A DNA stretch of 64,000 nt, taken from Lycorma delicatula (Eukaryota; Arthropoda; Insecta; Hemiptera; Fulgoridae). The stretch spans positions 196,056,034-196,120,033 of the forward strand of contig NC_134456.1 of assembly GCF_047948215.1 (NCBI RefSeq), read 5' to 3'. Both the position numbers and the translations under genes were made by a program. Shown one piece after another: positions 1 through 10,920 of the stretch (positions are counted from its first letter, which is position 1; the number at the start of each line of letters is the position of its first letter). The notes below the pieces were generated by a model, which saw nothing but the letters and a program-made list of their open reading frames with translations, was not told the DNA's origin and searched no databases.

Positions 1-325
1 ACATTTGAGTTTATTTCCTGATGTACCACTTGATCTTGAATGTGATAGATATTAATATGATAGATTGAATGAGCTGGATTTGGCTGCATTTTAAATAGTA
101 ATATCTATTAATTTTACCAAAATTGATAATAATTTAAAAATCTCAAAGTAATTATAAATATATGTGTAATAAAATTAACAATAATGTTGTCAGTAGTAGT
201 GTTAATAACTAGTAGTTCCTAAGAAGTAGAAGTTCTTGGAGGTTTTCTAAGGTATTGTTTTGTTTAAATTATACATATTTTTCACTTGATTACAAGTCTT
301 TTTTATTTATTCAATTTAATTTCAG
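1..325 (+). other. ush: ush intron, 3' part
   Basis: AT-rich sequence without a coding signal. It ends in a pyrimidine-rich tract and TTTCAG at 320-325, a good 3' splice site for the following coding exon. The upstream ush exons lie before the window. Confidence 0.7.
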
Positions 326-1600
326 GTCTCAAAAACAGAAGAAAGTGTAAAAAAAAGCGGTACTGAAGGAACTGTACCATTGGATTTAAGTCTAAGGAAA
401 AGTTTAGATGAAGATATCATTGTTGATGCTGGAGAGGATGAAAAAGAAAATAGGCAAAGTGCAGATAACATTTTTCCATTACCAGATCATGAAGATATTA
501 TTTGTGCACCCTCCATTCCTTTAATGCTTTCTACATCATCAACATGTTCATCTCCATCTCCAGCACCTCCTTCTCCATCACCATCCACATCTCCACATTC
601 AGCAAGTGTAAAGAGATCATTGTCATCTTCTGAGGCTAAAAAACAAAGAACAGACTTAAACAGTAATAGTCCTAGTCCAAAATTATCTCCATCTACTGGT
701 CAGAAGTCTCCTCGAAGAACACCTAATGGTTTAGTGACCAGTTCTGGAAAGCAACAAAAAAGTGAAGAAAGAAAAAAAAATGATTTATCGCTACATGCAA
801 AATTAGAAACAAACAGTAATCTCAATCTATCAAATTTACTTTTGGCAGCAGCAGCCCATAATCACCAGTTAGATAACCTTCCACCGACTGAACTTCAAGC
901 AATGCCATTTCCTTCTGAATTATTACCTCATATTGCAGCTGCTGCCAGAGCTGGCCCTGGAAAACAGGGAAAACAATTAGCAACTTTACAAGGGATTTTG
1001 CCTGGCTCACCCAATATTCCACTACTTCTTCCTCAACTGACAAGTGGTTCTAGAGCTACAACTCCAGATTTACTTAATCCAGCCTCAATTTTACCATTAT
1101 ACTCAGATATGGCACTTAGGATAGTTGCTGCAGCTGGTAGTGAATTACAGGGAACTCCTCCTCCACAAGTTTTAGTAAAACAAGGAGTTTCAAAATGTCA
1201 AGAATGCAATATTGTATTTTGCAAACATGAAAACTACATAGCCCATAAAAAACATTATTGTTCAGCCAGACAAGTTTCAGAACCTATTCCTGTACAGGAA
1301 GAACCTCCTAGCCACAAATCAGTTAGTCCTGCTGTGCCAAATTCTCCTCCCAGTAATACTTCACCACCACCTCCACCACCAATTCCTATAAAAGAAAGAA
1401 CTTCAGTTAATGCTCATTCTACACATTCAAATGCTTCTCTTGCTTCAAGTTCAAAAGGTCCACTGTATCAATTTATTTGTGTAGCATGTGGTATCAAATA
1501 TACTTCGTATGATAACCTAACAGCACATCAGACGCACTATTGTCCTAAAAGGCCTGCTTTGGAACCAGAAAAATCTAGTCGCAAATGTCCAAAATGTAAG
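326..1600 (+). CDS. ush: U-shaped/FOG coding exon: CtBP motif, low-complexity linker, two CCHC fingers
   Basis: The open frame runs from the acceptor at 324-325 to the donor AAG|GTGGGT at 1600/1601. Joining here to 3753 keeps the frame. An alternative GTAAGG donor at 1596 would give an immediate stop after splicing, so it is rejected. In order it encodes: a PLDLS CtBP-type motif (377-391); an acidic stretch; a Ser/Pro-rich region with a basic KKQR patch; an Ala-rich part; a CCHC finger at 1196-1261 (C-x2-C-x12-H-x5-C with HKKHYC); a poly-Pro linker; and a second CCHC finger at 1478-1543 ending HQTHYC. It ends in RKCPKCK. CCHC fingers of this type are the GATA-contacting fingers in FOG proteins. 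No start codon is needed because this is an internal exon. Confidence 0.9.
377..391 (+). other. ush: CtBP-binding motif PLDLS
   Basis: Codons for Pro-Leu-Asp-Leu-Ser match the PxDLS motif through which FOG and many repressors recruit the CtBP co-repressor. The motif is seen directly; binding is inferred from family knowledge. Confidence 0.75.
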
Positions 1601-3382
1601 GTGGGTAGTAGTGGTTTCCTACTTGTTATTTACTTCTAGAAAATGTATTTTATTAATACTAATAATTAAGCAATAGTTATAGTAAAATCTTTAGGCAAAA
1701 TATTAGGCTTGCAAAGATAATTTGTAATTATATTTTTGTTTTTACATATTGATAAATTACAAAACTGTTAACAGATTTCAATAAAAGGAGGATTTAACAG
1801 ATTTCAATAAAGGGAGGATCTTAGTTTTATAATATGTACAGATTAAAAAAAAAACAATTGATTGTACTGTTTAATCATGATTGTAGTTACAACAAATGAC
1901 TATAGTACCAGATTTGGTACTAGTTAATATTAAAAAAAAATTAACCAACGCAATCTTCATTGTTTATTATAACTACTGTTTTATGTTTTACAGTAACAGA
2001 TAAAAGTTTTAAAAATGTAATTTTCTTTTGTTTACTGTTTTATTGTTTAAGTAGGTTAAGTTCCATTGCATATTTGTTATACAGCTACAATAATTAAGTA
2101 GATAGTATTGATTATTATTGATGAAGTGCAGTGCATTTATCATTACAACAAATGGTACCCAAAGAGACCATATTGTAATAAGATATAAACTATAAGCTCA
2201 ATGATAAAATTCTGGTTCAATTAACAATAAAGGTCACTGAAGATCTATGAGAATGTTAAATTTGCAGGCTGCAGTTGATTTCCAGGACTAGCTGATCCAG
2301 CCTCAGTTGAGGGCATATAATCCAATAATAGATTGATACTTATCACATGAATTGGTATTCCAAGATTAGTTATTGTGTTTGAAGGCTGTTCAAATTTGAA
2401 CATACTGAATTGAAATTCTGCATCACTCTCTTGGGGACAGAAAAATGGTTGTATTTATGTGAGCTGGCATATTAAAGTGGAAGATGGAATATATTTTCAT
2501 TTTATGTAACTTTATTAAAGCTAATGTATTATTTACCATTTTCAAAATGTTTATACTTCGTAAAAAGAACATTGTCTAAGAAGTTCAAGCCCTCAATACC
2601 CCCACCATTGATACAAAGTGAAATATTGCAATATTTAAAAAGCTTTTTAAAAATGTGTTCTGCCTTCTGAAAAAAGAAATTGTGGTTTTGAACACATTTA
2701 GGTTCCCTTAACTTCTTGAAAAACAAAAAGTTATTTTTACTTTTAAAACTATTCTTTTGTAACGTTTTAAATTGTAACATAATAAAAGTTAATTAACAGT
2801 GTAGTTTGTATATTTTTGGTCTCATAGTTTTTTTTTTTGCGACTAGTTCTTACAGCTTCAGTTTATAGATGATGGTACCACCACTGAGGTGAAGCTGGGT
2901 ATTCCAATAGTCTGATTTAAATAACATGACTTTTTTATTTATATATTATGCATAAAACTGCATTTCTTTACATGCAGGAGGAGTGTAGCTGTATTAGAAA
3001 TCCCATCTTTTCTGTTAGCAAAGTAATTTGATATGGATAATCTTGGTCAGACCATATATTTTTAGAAAAGTGTTTAATTTAAAAATTACCTTTTGGTTTC
3101 ATATTTTTATTTGGAAAAAAAGATTGGAAAAAAGGTAAAAATTAAAAAAAATTATATTTTATTAATTTGTAATCCAATATCAGTCATACTTAGAACAGTT
3201 TATTTAATGAATTAATTTTAAATTTGTTTACATACTTAATGTAATATTTTTTCTTTAATCATTTTTAAAATATTGTCGAGAGGTATTAAACCTTATTGAA
3301 GGTGAATAATTAGCAAAAAACCTACCTGTTTGTAGGTTCTGTTTGTTCCTATCTGTGGGGAGGTTATATTTTATTTAATTAA

Positions 3383-3410
3383 ATCCTAATTAAATAGATT
3401 TAATTAGGAT
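3383..3410. repeat. Perfect 13-bp hairpin in ush intron
   Basis: Arms atcctaattaaat (3383-3395) and atttaattaggat (3398-3410) are exact reverse complements around a 2-nt loop. It lies 8 bp upstream of the duplicated exon fragment. Confidence 0.8.
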
Positions 3411-3418
3411 CTAATTTA

Positions 3419-3473
3419 TAGATACAAAGGAAATACTTTACATGATATTAGAACTCATATTAGGATATATTTT
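3419..3473 (+). pseudogene. Decayed partial duplicate of ush zinc-finger exon
   Basis: 55 bp align without gaps to exon positions 3911-3965 with 7 mismatches. The segment matches the second half of the RYKGNTLRGMRTHIRMH finger. Six of the seven differences are G-to-A or C-to-T relative to the exon, as expected for neutral decay of a copy. It lacks flanking splice sites and the finger's cysteines, so it is not a functional exon. Confidence 0.8.
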
Positions 3474-3752
3474 GTGAGCATGTATTGTGTTAAAATGAAA
3501 AATACATTCATTGGGCAAGAACATTCATTGGTGAAATATTAAAACCATGTATATTGTAAGAATATTTTTAAATACTTTACTCCGAACATTGTTTGGAAGG
3601 CACACAGTGAAATAATAGTAATCTGTAAGCTATAGTTTACATAATCTAGTAGAAGTAAAAGTAGTTTTATTATTTTAATAACTTTTGCACTTAAACATTT
3701 GCACAATCTTACATTGTAATATAATTAGAAACATTTTTATTTGTTTTTTTAG

Positions 3753-3989
3753 GCTAACATATTACTTGATCAAGCTGGAAGTCATCAGTGTGGAGGTGTC
3801 ACTGGAGGTTGGAAGTGTCCCTGCTGTCCTGTTGTAAGTCCTACAGCAAGTGCAGCACAAAAACACATGGACACACACAGCAGTGTAAAAGCTTTTTTGT
3901 GCACAATTTGTAGATACAAAGGAAATACTTTGCGCGGTATGAGAACTCATATTAGGATGCATTTTGAAAAACGATCAACAGAAATAATG
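3753..3989 (+). CDS. ush: U-shaped/FOG coding exon: C2H2 finger pair
   Basis: 79 codons, phase 0 at both ends, acceptor TTTTTTTAG and donor ATG|GTAAGT. It encodes GGWKCPCCPVV...AQKHMDTH (a C2H2 finger) followed by AFLCTICRYKGNTLRGMRTHIRMHFEK (a second C2H2 finger), closely resembling the paired central fingers of FOG/Ush. It ends in RSTEIM and is read continuously with the preceding CPKCK and the following EENYIT. Confidence 0.9.
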
Positions 3990-4384
3990 GTAAGTTGTGG
4001 ACATCATTATGTTACGTAAGCTCCTTAATCTCATTTCCTTTGATCAAAATATACTCATATTTTAATCTCTAAATATTAAACCTAAAAAAAACACAATCAT
4101 ATTATACTTATAAAATAATGTAAGTAGATTGATATTTCAAAGCAGCAAATTACCCTTTTTTCCTTTTGTACACTTGTAGACATAATTAATACATTTTTAC
4201 AATTCTAGTCTCCATTCTTTGTTACTTGTATTATAAATATGCCTTCCTCATCAAATTAAAAATATACAGTTAGGTGAATACACTAAATTGCTTTAATTGT
4301 ATTAAATTAGGCAAATGTATAAATAGAATGTTGAAAGGTAGAACAGAGCATATACAAAGTAGCTCAGAAACTTCTCAGAAGATA

Positions 4385-4950
4385 AAATTAAGAATACAAA
4401 AATGTATATGGTAAAACATTTCTACTCAATATTTCCTTCAAAGTAATTTCCTGTGGAATTATACACTTTTGCCAATGTTTGTAAAATTTTAAAAAACATT
4501 CTGGGAAGCCATTCTTAAAAATGTCCTTCAGCTGGTTCCTATGTGATGATACAGCATTCTTGTATTACATTCCTTTCAGAGTCAATTTCTCTATTTCAGG
4601 CAAGAAAATAAGCACAATTAGAAACCAGATGATACCTAGTCAAAAAGTTCTGGTTTTCCAGAGTCATTATGTTATGCCATTAGAACATACTTCTTGACTA
4701 ACATGGATGAAATGCTTATGACAATGTGTTGAGAAACACATCACATTTCCAGTCATTATAATGCAGTGAAAAATTCCTACTGGCTTTCCAACTTCTGAAA
4801 CTACTTTCTCAAAAAAGTAGTCTATTGTTATTGTAAATATGATAGGTGTTTTCATCATTTGTCATAGTGTACATCATCCATCATGAACAAATGACATCAT
4901 TCTCTATGAATGTCATTATAACAGCACTAACACATGACTGTGATGGAAGC
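4385..4950 (-). mobile_element. Mariner-like transposase remnant, internally deleted
   Basis: Minus-strand translation resembles pieces of a mariner (DD34D) transposase: an N-terminal-domain-like segment (SEVGKPVGIFHCIIMTG, about 4735-4810) and, from another frame, a C-terminal-like segment (QLKDIFKNGF..CFLKFYKHW.KCI, about 4440-4550). The order fits one element whose catalytic centre is mostly missing. Stops and frameshifts are common. Family assignment is by resemblance only and the ends are not defined. Confidence 0.5.
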
Positions 4951-5223
4951 ACTTACGCCAGTGATTCTCAATCTGTTTTGTTCCATGACCCCCAAAAAGT
5001 AAAAAAAAAATATATAATGAATATTTTGTAACCCCCCAACCCAACCCCATGAAACCTAGTAAAAATGTTGATAGCCTGTAAAAATATTGATACTCTAGCT
5101 GTGCTGATAGCAATGGGTATGAACATTCATTTAACAAGTATGTAAACATGAGCAGTTTACAGGTTCCAACTTAATGTGTATATGCTCCTTGTAATTTGGT
5201 CTACTTGCGTAATATTTACTGTA

Positions 5224-5393
5224 AGTGTGTATGCTTGAAGATGCATAGTATATGCTTCAACATATAATATTGCTAAGGAGTATAAAAGATGCGTAAGGGA
5301 TTGCAGAACATCAGTTTAGTTTCAAATGTGAAGCATGTGTCTGTCTGGTGTCTTTATTTAAGTTTTTAAAAGCGTAGTTTCAGTGAAAATAAT
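5224..5393 (+). repeat. Direct repeat copy 1 inside hAT element
   Basis: About 170 bp, nearly identical to 6275-6442. Both contain the shared stretch gaagatgcata...aacatataatattgctaagg and end in cagtgaaaataat. Copy 2 lacks a 4-bp ctgt duplication. Confidence 0.85.
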
Positions 5394-6274
5394 AATTGAG
5401 GTTTCGGTTTTTTAGTGGGTGGTCAAATGGTGTAACTGTTGTAAACAAAGTGAGCCATCTACATTCAGTGATTCTATTGGTAATAAGACAAGATTGTATA
5501 ATAACAGTTATTAAATTATGGTTTTACCTCATTGGATGGAAAGCCACAGTGATTTGTTTACTTTTAATTCCTCTTCAATGAAAGCATGAAACCATCAAAG
5601 TTAATTTGACACTTGAAAAGTAAAATCAAAATTAATTTGACACTTGGAAAGTAAACAACCGGATCATAAAAGCAAACCATTGGAATTTTTCAAAAGAAAA
5701 TCATATACTTTGAGAAGTCGACAAGCTTTTATTTGTAAATCAAGCAATACTGATAAAAGTACACTTGAAGCTTCTTTTCCCATAGAATTAAAAGTACCTA
5801 ATATGTCCAAACCACATACAATTGCAGAAAAACTCATATTGGCTAATGTCATTGATGTAGTCAGTGTTTTGACAGAGGTGGAAGAAGCAGGAAGACTGAA
5901 AAATATTTTGCTTTTTAACGACACGGTATCTAGGTAAATCGATGACATGGCTGCTGATATTCGCAATCAGATAATTCAGCAAATGTTTTAAAGTGAATTT
6001 TTTTATATCAATTTGATGAATCAACAGATGAAGCAAACATTTCTTAGTTCTTGTGTTTTGTAAGATATTAATGCAATAGGGACAGATCAATCAAACAAAG
6101 ATCATTATGTTGTTTTGCAAATCAGTACCTAGTCATGCAACAAGACAATATATTTTTAATGTTTTTTATAAACCTATTTTTTTTACAAAATAATGTGTAT
6201 ATGTTGCTGCTGCTTACTTATTTAGTTATATATTTTTACATTTAAATGACTAGAATGTGAATTTACAAGGACAT

Positions 6275-6442
6275 GAGTGTGTTATGCCTGAAGATGCATA
6301 TTATATATTTCAACATATAATATTGCTAAGGAGTATAAAAGATGCGTAAGGAATTGCAGAACATCAGTTTAGTTTCAAATGTGAAGCATGTGTCTGGTGC
6401 CTTTATTTAAGTTTTTAAAAGCATGGTTTCAGTGAAAATAAT
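6275..6442 (+). repeat. Direct repeat copy 2 inside hAT element
   Basis: Second copy of the ~170-bp segment at 5224-5393, about 1.05 kb downstream and interrupting the transposase remains. The high identity suggests a later duplication, or a separate small element inserted twice. Confidence 0.85.
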
Positions 6443-7640
6443 CAAAGTTTATGCTTTCATTAAGAATCTTGGTATCTGAATTATTTGCCTTCAAAGTAAA
6501 AATTTTTGTAACTTTCCACTTACTTCTGATTATATTGAGAAAAATTTGGATGAAGAAGACACTGTTATTCACCACAGTTTGGATACCATGAAAATGCATT
6601 TGCATGAGCTAAAAATTAAGTTGGCGGAGTACTTCCTGGAAGATAAAAATGATTTCTCGAAGAGATGGGTACTGAATTAATTTAGTGAAAACGTTGTTGC
6701 AGCTGCTAAGTTACCAGTTGAGATTCATGACCAGCTCATTAAAGTGTCTGCCGATAAAATGTTACAACTACAATTCACATCTGAAGATTTAGATACATTT
6801 TGACTTGCTCATCGAAGTGAATAAGGAAATCTAGTTACAGAAGTATTGAAAATATTAATCGCTACATTCCATCACTGTGAAAAGGATTTTATGTCTATGG
6901 TTGTGTTAAAAACTAAATATAGGAGTCATTTTTTATCACTTGAAAACAATATGCTTTTGTATGATTCTAAAACAGATCTATGTATGGAGAAACTTCTAAA
7001 TGAAAAAGAAGTGCAACCATCTCATTAATCTATTTTCTTTACATGTGTACTTATAAATGTAAGTAAAATTTTATAATAAATGATTTTTTTTTCTCATAAA
7101 ATGATTTCATTATTGTTTATGTGTAAAGTTATAGGCTAATTTCACAACTCCCATAGGGATCGCAACCCCCAGGTTGAGAAACGCTGACTTATGCTGTTTA
7201 TTAACTTACGGTTTTTTATTACTATTTCCCATGTGTTTTTTAAAAAACGTATCTAAGTCCTTGTTGGAGATCTTTGCAGCAAAATTTGACATTTGAATGC
7301 TGGTGGACTTATTGAATTTTGAAGATGTCTCACGTACATCAAACAAAGATGTAACTCTTGCCATTCTAGGAAAAGATAGAAGCTAGTGTTATTGTGTTGT
7401 CATAAATGCTGTCATTTAGTTTGAAATGTTTGAAAAAGTTATTTCCCTTGCATATTTCAAATCGCTTCTGGGAACATCTTTAAGCTCCTTCATTTGTTGT
7501 CTGATGTTTAAACTATTTTTTAATCTTATAGTTGCAGTCTTCATTCTAAATTTAATTCCTTTTTAAAATTAGATTGAAATGTTATTTGCAAATTATATTT
7601 TATCTTAAAATTAAGAAAAAAATTCTTTTCACTGTTTCAG

Positions 7641-8126
7641 GAGGAAAACTATATTACATGTGTTTTAGAAGATGGTGGTAATGCTGGGGCTGAAATAACT
7701 GATACTACCTGTTCTTCTGATACTTTAGTTGAAAAGGGTAAAAGTTGTAATGGTGATTTAGTAACAGTTAAAGAAGAGGAAGTGGAAAAACGGGAACCAG
7801 TTGATGAAGAAGAAGAGTACATTGAAGTAGAAGAAATACCTACAATCAAATCAGAACCTATTTCTAAAGGTGATGATTCTGCAACCCTTTCTGGTCCAGA
7901 ATCACCTTCAGTAGAATCAGCACATGTTGATGACTGTACCCCTGATGATCTTTCTATAAATAATAATAAAAAGGCAGGACCCAAATATTGTAAGTCTTGT
8001 GACATCTCATTTAATTATCTGTCCACTTTTATTGCTCATAAGAAATTTTATTGTTCAAGTCATGCTGGGGAAACTGCAGCAAATGGTAGCAACAACAATC
8101 GGCCACCAAGTGCTCAAGTATCATGA
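7641..8126 (+). CDS. ush: U-shaped/FOG coding exon: acidic region and last CCHC finger, with stop
   Basis: Acceptor TTTCAG at 7635-7640, phase 0. It encodes an acidic region ([13 protein letters not shown]... [14 protein letters not shown]) with two sumoylation-like sites (VKEE, IKSE), a second PxDLS match PDDLS (7941-7955), then [31 protein letters not shown]. That last CCHC finger (7989-8054) is the signature C-terminal finger of FOG/Ush. Reading on gives a stop TGA at 8124-8126 after ...RPPSAQVS. A possible donor CAA|GTATCA at 8117/8118 would instead splice in frame to 10322. Confidence 0.9.
   Translation, partial: EENYITCVLEDGGNAGAEITDTTCSSDTLVEKGKSCNGDLVTVKEEEVEKREPVDEEEEYIEVEEIPTIKSEPISKGDDSATLSGPESPSVESAHVDDCTPDDLSINNNKKAGPKYCKSCDISFNYLSTFIAHKKFYCSSHAGETAANGSNNNRPPSAQVS
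7941..7955 (+). other. ush: Second PxDLS motif (PDDLS)
   Basis: Pro-Asp-Asp-Leu-Ser just before the terminal finger fits PxDLS. It may be a second CtBP contact, but the acidic X residue is less typical than in the first motif. Confidence 0.45.
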
Positions 8127-10321
8127 GGTTAATAATATATTTAGTAAAAAAAAAAAAAATAGTATAAGAATTACAATATTCATAAGAATCTCAATATTAT
8201 TATTGCTGTTATTGTTGTTATTATTTGGTTTAGTGTACCTGTAATCAAAGAATATTATTTCAGGGTTTTTTTGAGTGTATTAATTTCAGTCTTTGATCAA
8301 ATTATTTTGTTTGAATAATTAAGTTTAAATAATTATGTAAAAAATATATATTATTACTATTTAACTTTCAGACACATCACATTTGTATTTATTGTTTCAA
8401 ATGTTAGTATTAATTCAAGTTTTATAATATTATAATGCTACTCTTTTAATTAGTATTCTTATTATACTTTTATGAAAAAATTAGTGAGAAAGTTGTCCAA
8501 TATCTTTATTATAGTTTTTCTCTCTTCCATGCAGTTCATTTACATAATTTGTAAGCAACAAATTCTTAAAATTTTACTGGTAACTAACATAAAGATTTTT
8601 TTAGCCACAGTCATATAATTTATAATTTTGTAACTAATTTTTTACATATATATACACATATAAGCTTAATTTACTATAACAGAAAGCATGGTGGAAGAAG
8701 TAATGACCGTAATTTCTTTTATTTAACATTTGTAGTTAGTGGAATATAAATTCAAAGATTTTCATCATAATGAAATTTAATCTTACCATTATCGAGCTTG
8801 TGAGGAATGAATTTGTGATTTATTATATTTTGTTATTTTTATTATTATTATTATTAGAGTTTTGATCTCAAAAATTTTTGTTATGAAGTACGGGTGTTTC
8901 ATTATTTTACTTTTATGATTTCTTCGAGAAAGGTAAAAATAATTCAGTATATTTATGTACTTCTTCCTTAAAAAAAAAAATAAATTATAATTTTTACTCC
9001 AGGTTTCATGAAGTTTATTGTTTGAGTTAATAGTGCAGTATTACACACTTTACACTTTTCCTTTAGATATAAAATAAATATTTTTGATATTCTGTTTATT
9101 AATTACATTGCCAACTTAATGTTTGGTTAGTCTGTGATAGCTATTTATAAAGGAAATATAAAATAAAAACAGTAATATTCTTTGGTATCTTCTTACCATT
9201 TAACACCAAATTTTTTGTGGTTCTAAGTAATTAAAATTGCCTGCATTTGGTGAATATAAAACAATATATTTTTTTTCTATAAAGGTGTATTATTAACTTG
9301 TTCTTGAGTTGTTTCATTCCTATTATTTACTTAATGGCTCCAAAACCAGGGTGTACATTGCAGTTGTAAGATAAGTGTTGCTTTTTACAAAAAATAAATA
9401 CCTTTAATACATGGGTACAAATAATTCAGTAGAAGGTATACTATTGATACAGGATATATAGTTAAAAAGATTGATCATTAGGTTTTCTTATGTAATTTTG
9501 CAATTTATATTGTGAAATTGAACCAAATTTGTTTATCATTAACTTACTATGTTCAGTAATGTTACTTTTAAAACTTTTGTGGTTTTAATTTAACGTTGTA
9601 TAACTTTGGTGTTTATGACTACTTCATTTAATGGCCAGAATTGAAATATTAACTGTAGAAAATTCCTTTTAAAACTTAGCCCATTCCACAATCTAAAATT
9701 TAAATTTAGATTATGGAATAAATTGTAGTTTATAAAGATGTAATGATTTTTTTTTTAATAAAACATTCACATTCATATGTAATCTATAAAACTCAATATA
9801 CATGAGTGGTTAAATTACATCAACTTGAAATTCAATTTTTTTTTTTAATATAACAAGTAAAGTGATTCAAAATAAAATAAAAAATTATAAAAAATAATGT
9901 TTTTTTCCTAATTTCATTGTGTAATGGAAAATATGTATGGAATAAGTTTTATAGTAGTAATAATAATAATATTAATTGTTGATTTTGAGTAATTTAATTT
10001 TTTCGTGAAGATTTTAAAGTATGTACAGTATTCTCAAACAAGTGGTGTGTGGTGTTACTGTCTTTTGATTTCATTATTTAGAACATGTAATACAAAATAA
10101 GATTACTAGGAACTTATTTACATTTGCTTCATGCAATTCTTGTATATGAATAAAAAAGGATATAATTTATTTTGCCTTATTAAATAATTTATTTTGCTTA
10201 AATAAATATTTAAAAAAGTAATGTTACTTATATCAAACTCTGAAGGTAACTTTAACTTAAGATGATACATTATTAACTTTAGAATAGCTCAAATGTTTTG
10301 TAAATTTTGTTTCACTATCAG
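8127..10321 (+). other. ush 3' UTR or intron, AT-rich
   Basis: Very AT-rich. Several AATAAA-type hexamers occur (for example around 9390 and 10150), but none can be chosen as the poly(A) site by eye. No other gene or element is recognised. It is either 3' UTR plus downstream DNA, or the last intron if 10322-10423 is used. Confidence 0.4.
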
Positions 10322-10423
10322 AAAACTGATGAGATGGTAGACAAAAGAAGAAAGAAAAATGAAGATCAGCCTGGTACTACAGACCATGATCCGACACAAC
10401 CAAATCCAGCCAAGATGCGGTAG
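10322..10423 (+). CDS. ush: Possible alternative last coding exon of ush
   Basis: Follows TTTCACTATCAG (ending 10321). Read in phase 0, as required by a donor at 8117, it is open for 33 codons (KTDEMVDKRRKK... PNPAKMR) and ends at TAG 10421-10423. The frame fit, acceptor and less AT-rich composition support it. Against it, the adjacent 10424-10920 looks like repetitive DNA and conservation cannot be checked here. Confidence 0.35.
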   Translation, partial: KTDEMVDKRRKKNEDQPGTTDHDPTQPNPAKMR

Positions 10424-10920
10424 TGAAGCCAGCCTGACAGAAGAATGTGATGTATCTCACCAAACACTTATTATTGTTTCCTAATTCTTACAATTCTGTC
10501 CTAACCAGTACATGTGGCTCCTCCGTAAAGTGGAGTGCATGGCATCCTCCAAACCCTAGGGCCCTCAAAAGGCATATTCCTGCTAGGCCAGAAAGCAATA
10601 GTGCTGAAAGGCCTTCATAGGACGGACTGAAGTGGAATCACGCCAGGAGAATGAAGCTCCTACGCGCCTAGTCTCCCACGATCTGCCCCGGTCAACAAAT
10701 TCTTCCGATCTAAAGGATTAGAACGCAGCTAATAACTTTGTCCATAAATAAAACAAAATAATTATAACTGCCACTAAATAAATAATAACCTGCCCAATAA
10801 ATGAAAGACACAGCAGCTACGGACATTTGTCCAGGTTCTGCACTTAGTAGGGAGATAGAAATTCTCCTGCTATCCTTATGTTCCATTCCATTCCGAGATG
10901 GTAGAAACATTAGTTATCAA
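10424..10920. other. GC-richer unassigned segment, possible transposon fragment
   Basis: Clearly richer in GC than its surroundings (for example ctagggccctcaaaaggc, and cctacgcgcctagtctccc near 10660). No long frame or known domain is seen. It looks like a fragment of untranslated transposon sequence, but I cannot name the family. Confidence 0.35.

Larger units (their letters stand above)
1601..3752 (+). other. ush: ush intron
   Basis: Phase-0 intron with GTGGGT donor and a T-rich tract ending TTTTTTTAG at 3752. It is AT-rich and has a short tandem duplication near 1775-1820 (two copies of a segment containing aacagatttcaataaa). Near its 3' end it has a perfect hairpin (3383-3410) and a decayed copy of part of the next exon (3419-3473). 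Nothing else is recognised. Confidence 0.7.
4959..7186 (+). mobile_element. hAT transposon with TIRs and 8-bp target duplication, decayed transposase
   Basis: The left end cagtgattctcaatctg (from 4959) and the reverse complement of the right end (cagcgtttctcaacctg, ending 7186) form a 17-bp imperfect TIR. The flanks acttacgc (4951-4958) and acttatgc (7187-7194) form an 8-bp duplication with one change, the hAT hallmark. Inside are transposase pieces of the ZBED5/SCAND3-like class: FFKRKSYTLRSRQ (5690s) and NVIDVVSVLTEVEEAGRLK (around 5850). A C-terminal part at 6530-7028 contains AAAKLPVEIHDQLIKVSADK and FHHCEKDFMSMVVLKTKYRS. Several stops and frameshifts make it inactive. Confidence 0.85.
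3990..7640 (+). other. ush: ush intron with two DNA transposons
   Basis: Donor GTAAGT and acceptor CACTGTTTCAG. It contains the mariner-like remnant (about 4385-4950, minus strand) and the hAT element (4959-7186), listed separately. The rest (3990-4384, 7195-7640) is AT-rich with nothing recognised. Confidence 0.7.
326..10423 (+). other. ush: u-shaped (Friend of GATA) gene, 3' portion
   Basis: Multi-zinc-finger transcriptional cofactor of the FOG/U-shaped family, a nuclear protein that binds the N-terminal zinc finger of GATA factors and modulates their output (blood, heart and bristle development in flies; family knowledge). Three joined coding exons are seen (326-1600, 3753-3989, 7641-8126), all breaking between codons. 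They give two CCHC fingers, a C2H2 pair, and a terminal CCHC finger with the FOG-typical [12 protein letters not shown] core. PxDLS motifs for CtBP are present. The N-terminal part is missing from the window. The 3' limit is uncertain: either the TGA at 8124-8126, or a further exon at 10322-10423. Introns are invaded by mariner and hAT elements. Confidence 0.9.

Noticed and set aside
822..1043. Minus-strand frame inside the ush exon
   Set aside because: Shadow of the real coding frame on the + strand.
1596..1601. GTAAGG as splice donor of the first ush exon
   Set aside because: Splicing there to 3753 gives a stop codon at once; the GTGGGT donor at 1601 keeps the frame.
5664..6090. Two minus-strand frames in the hAT element
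   Set aside because: The + strand carries the recognisable transposase pieces; these are antisense shadows.
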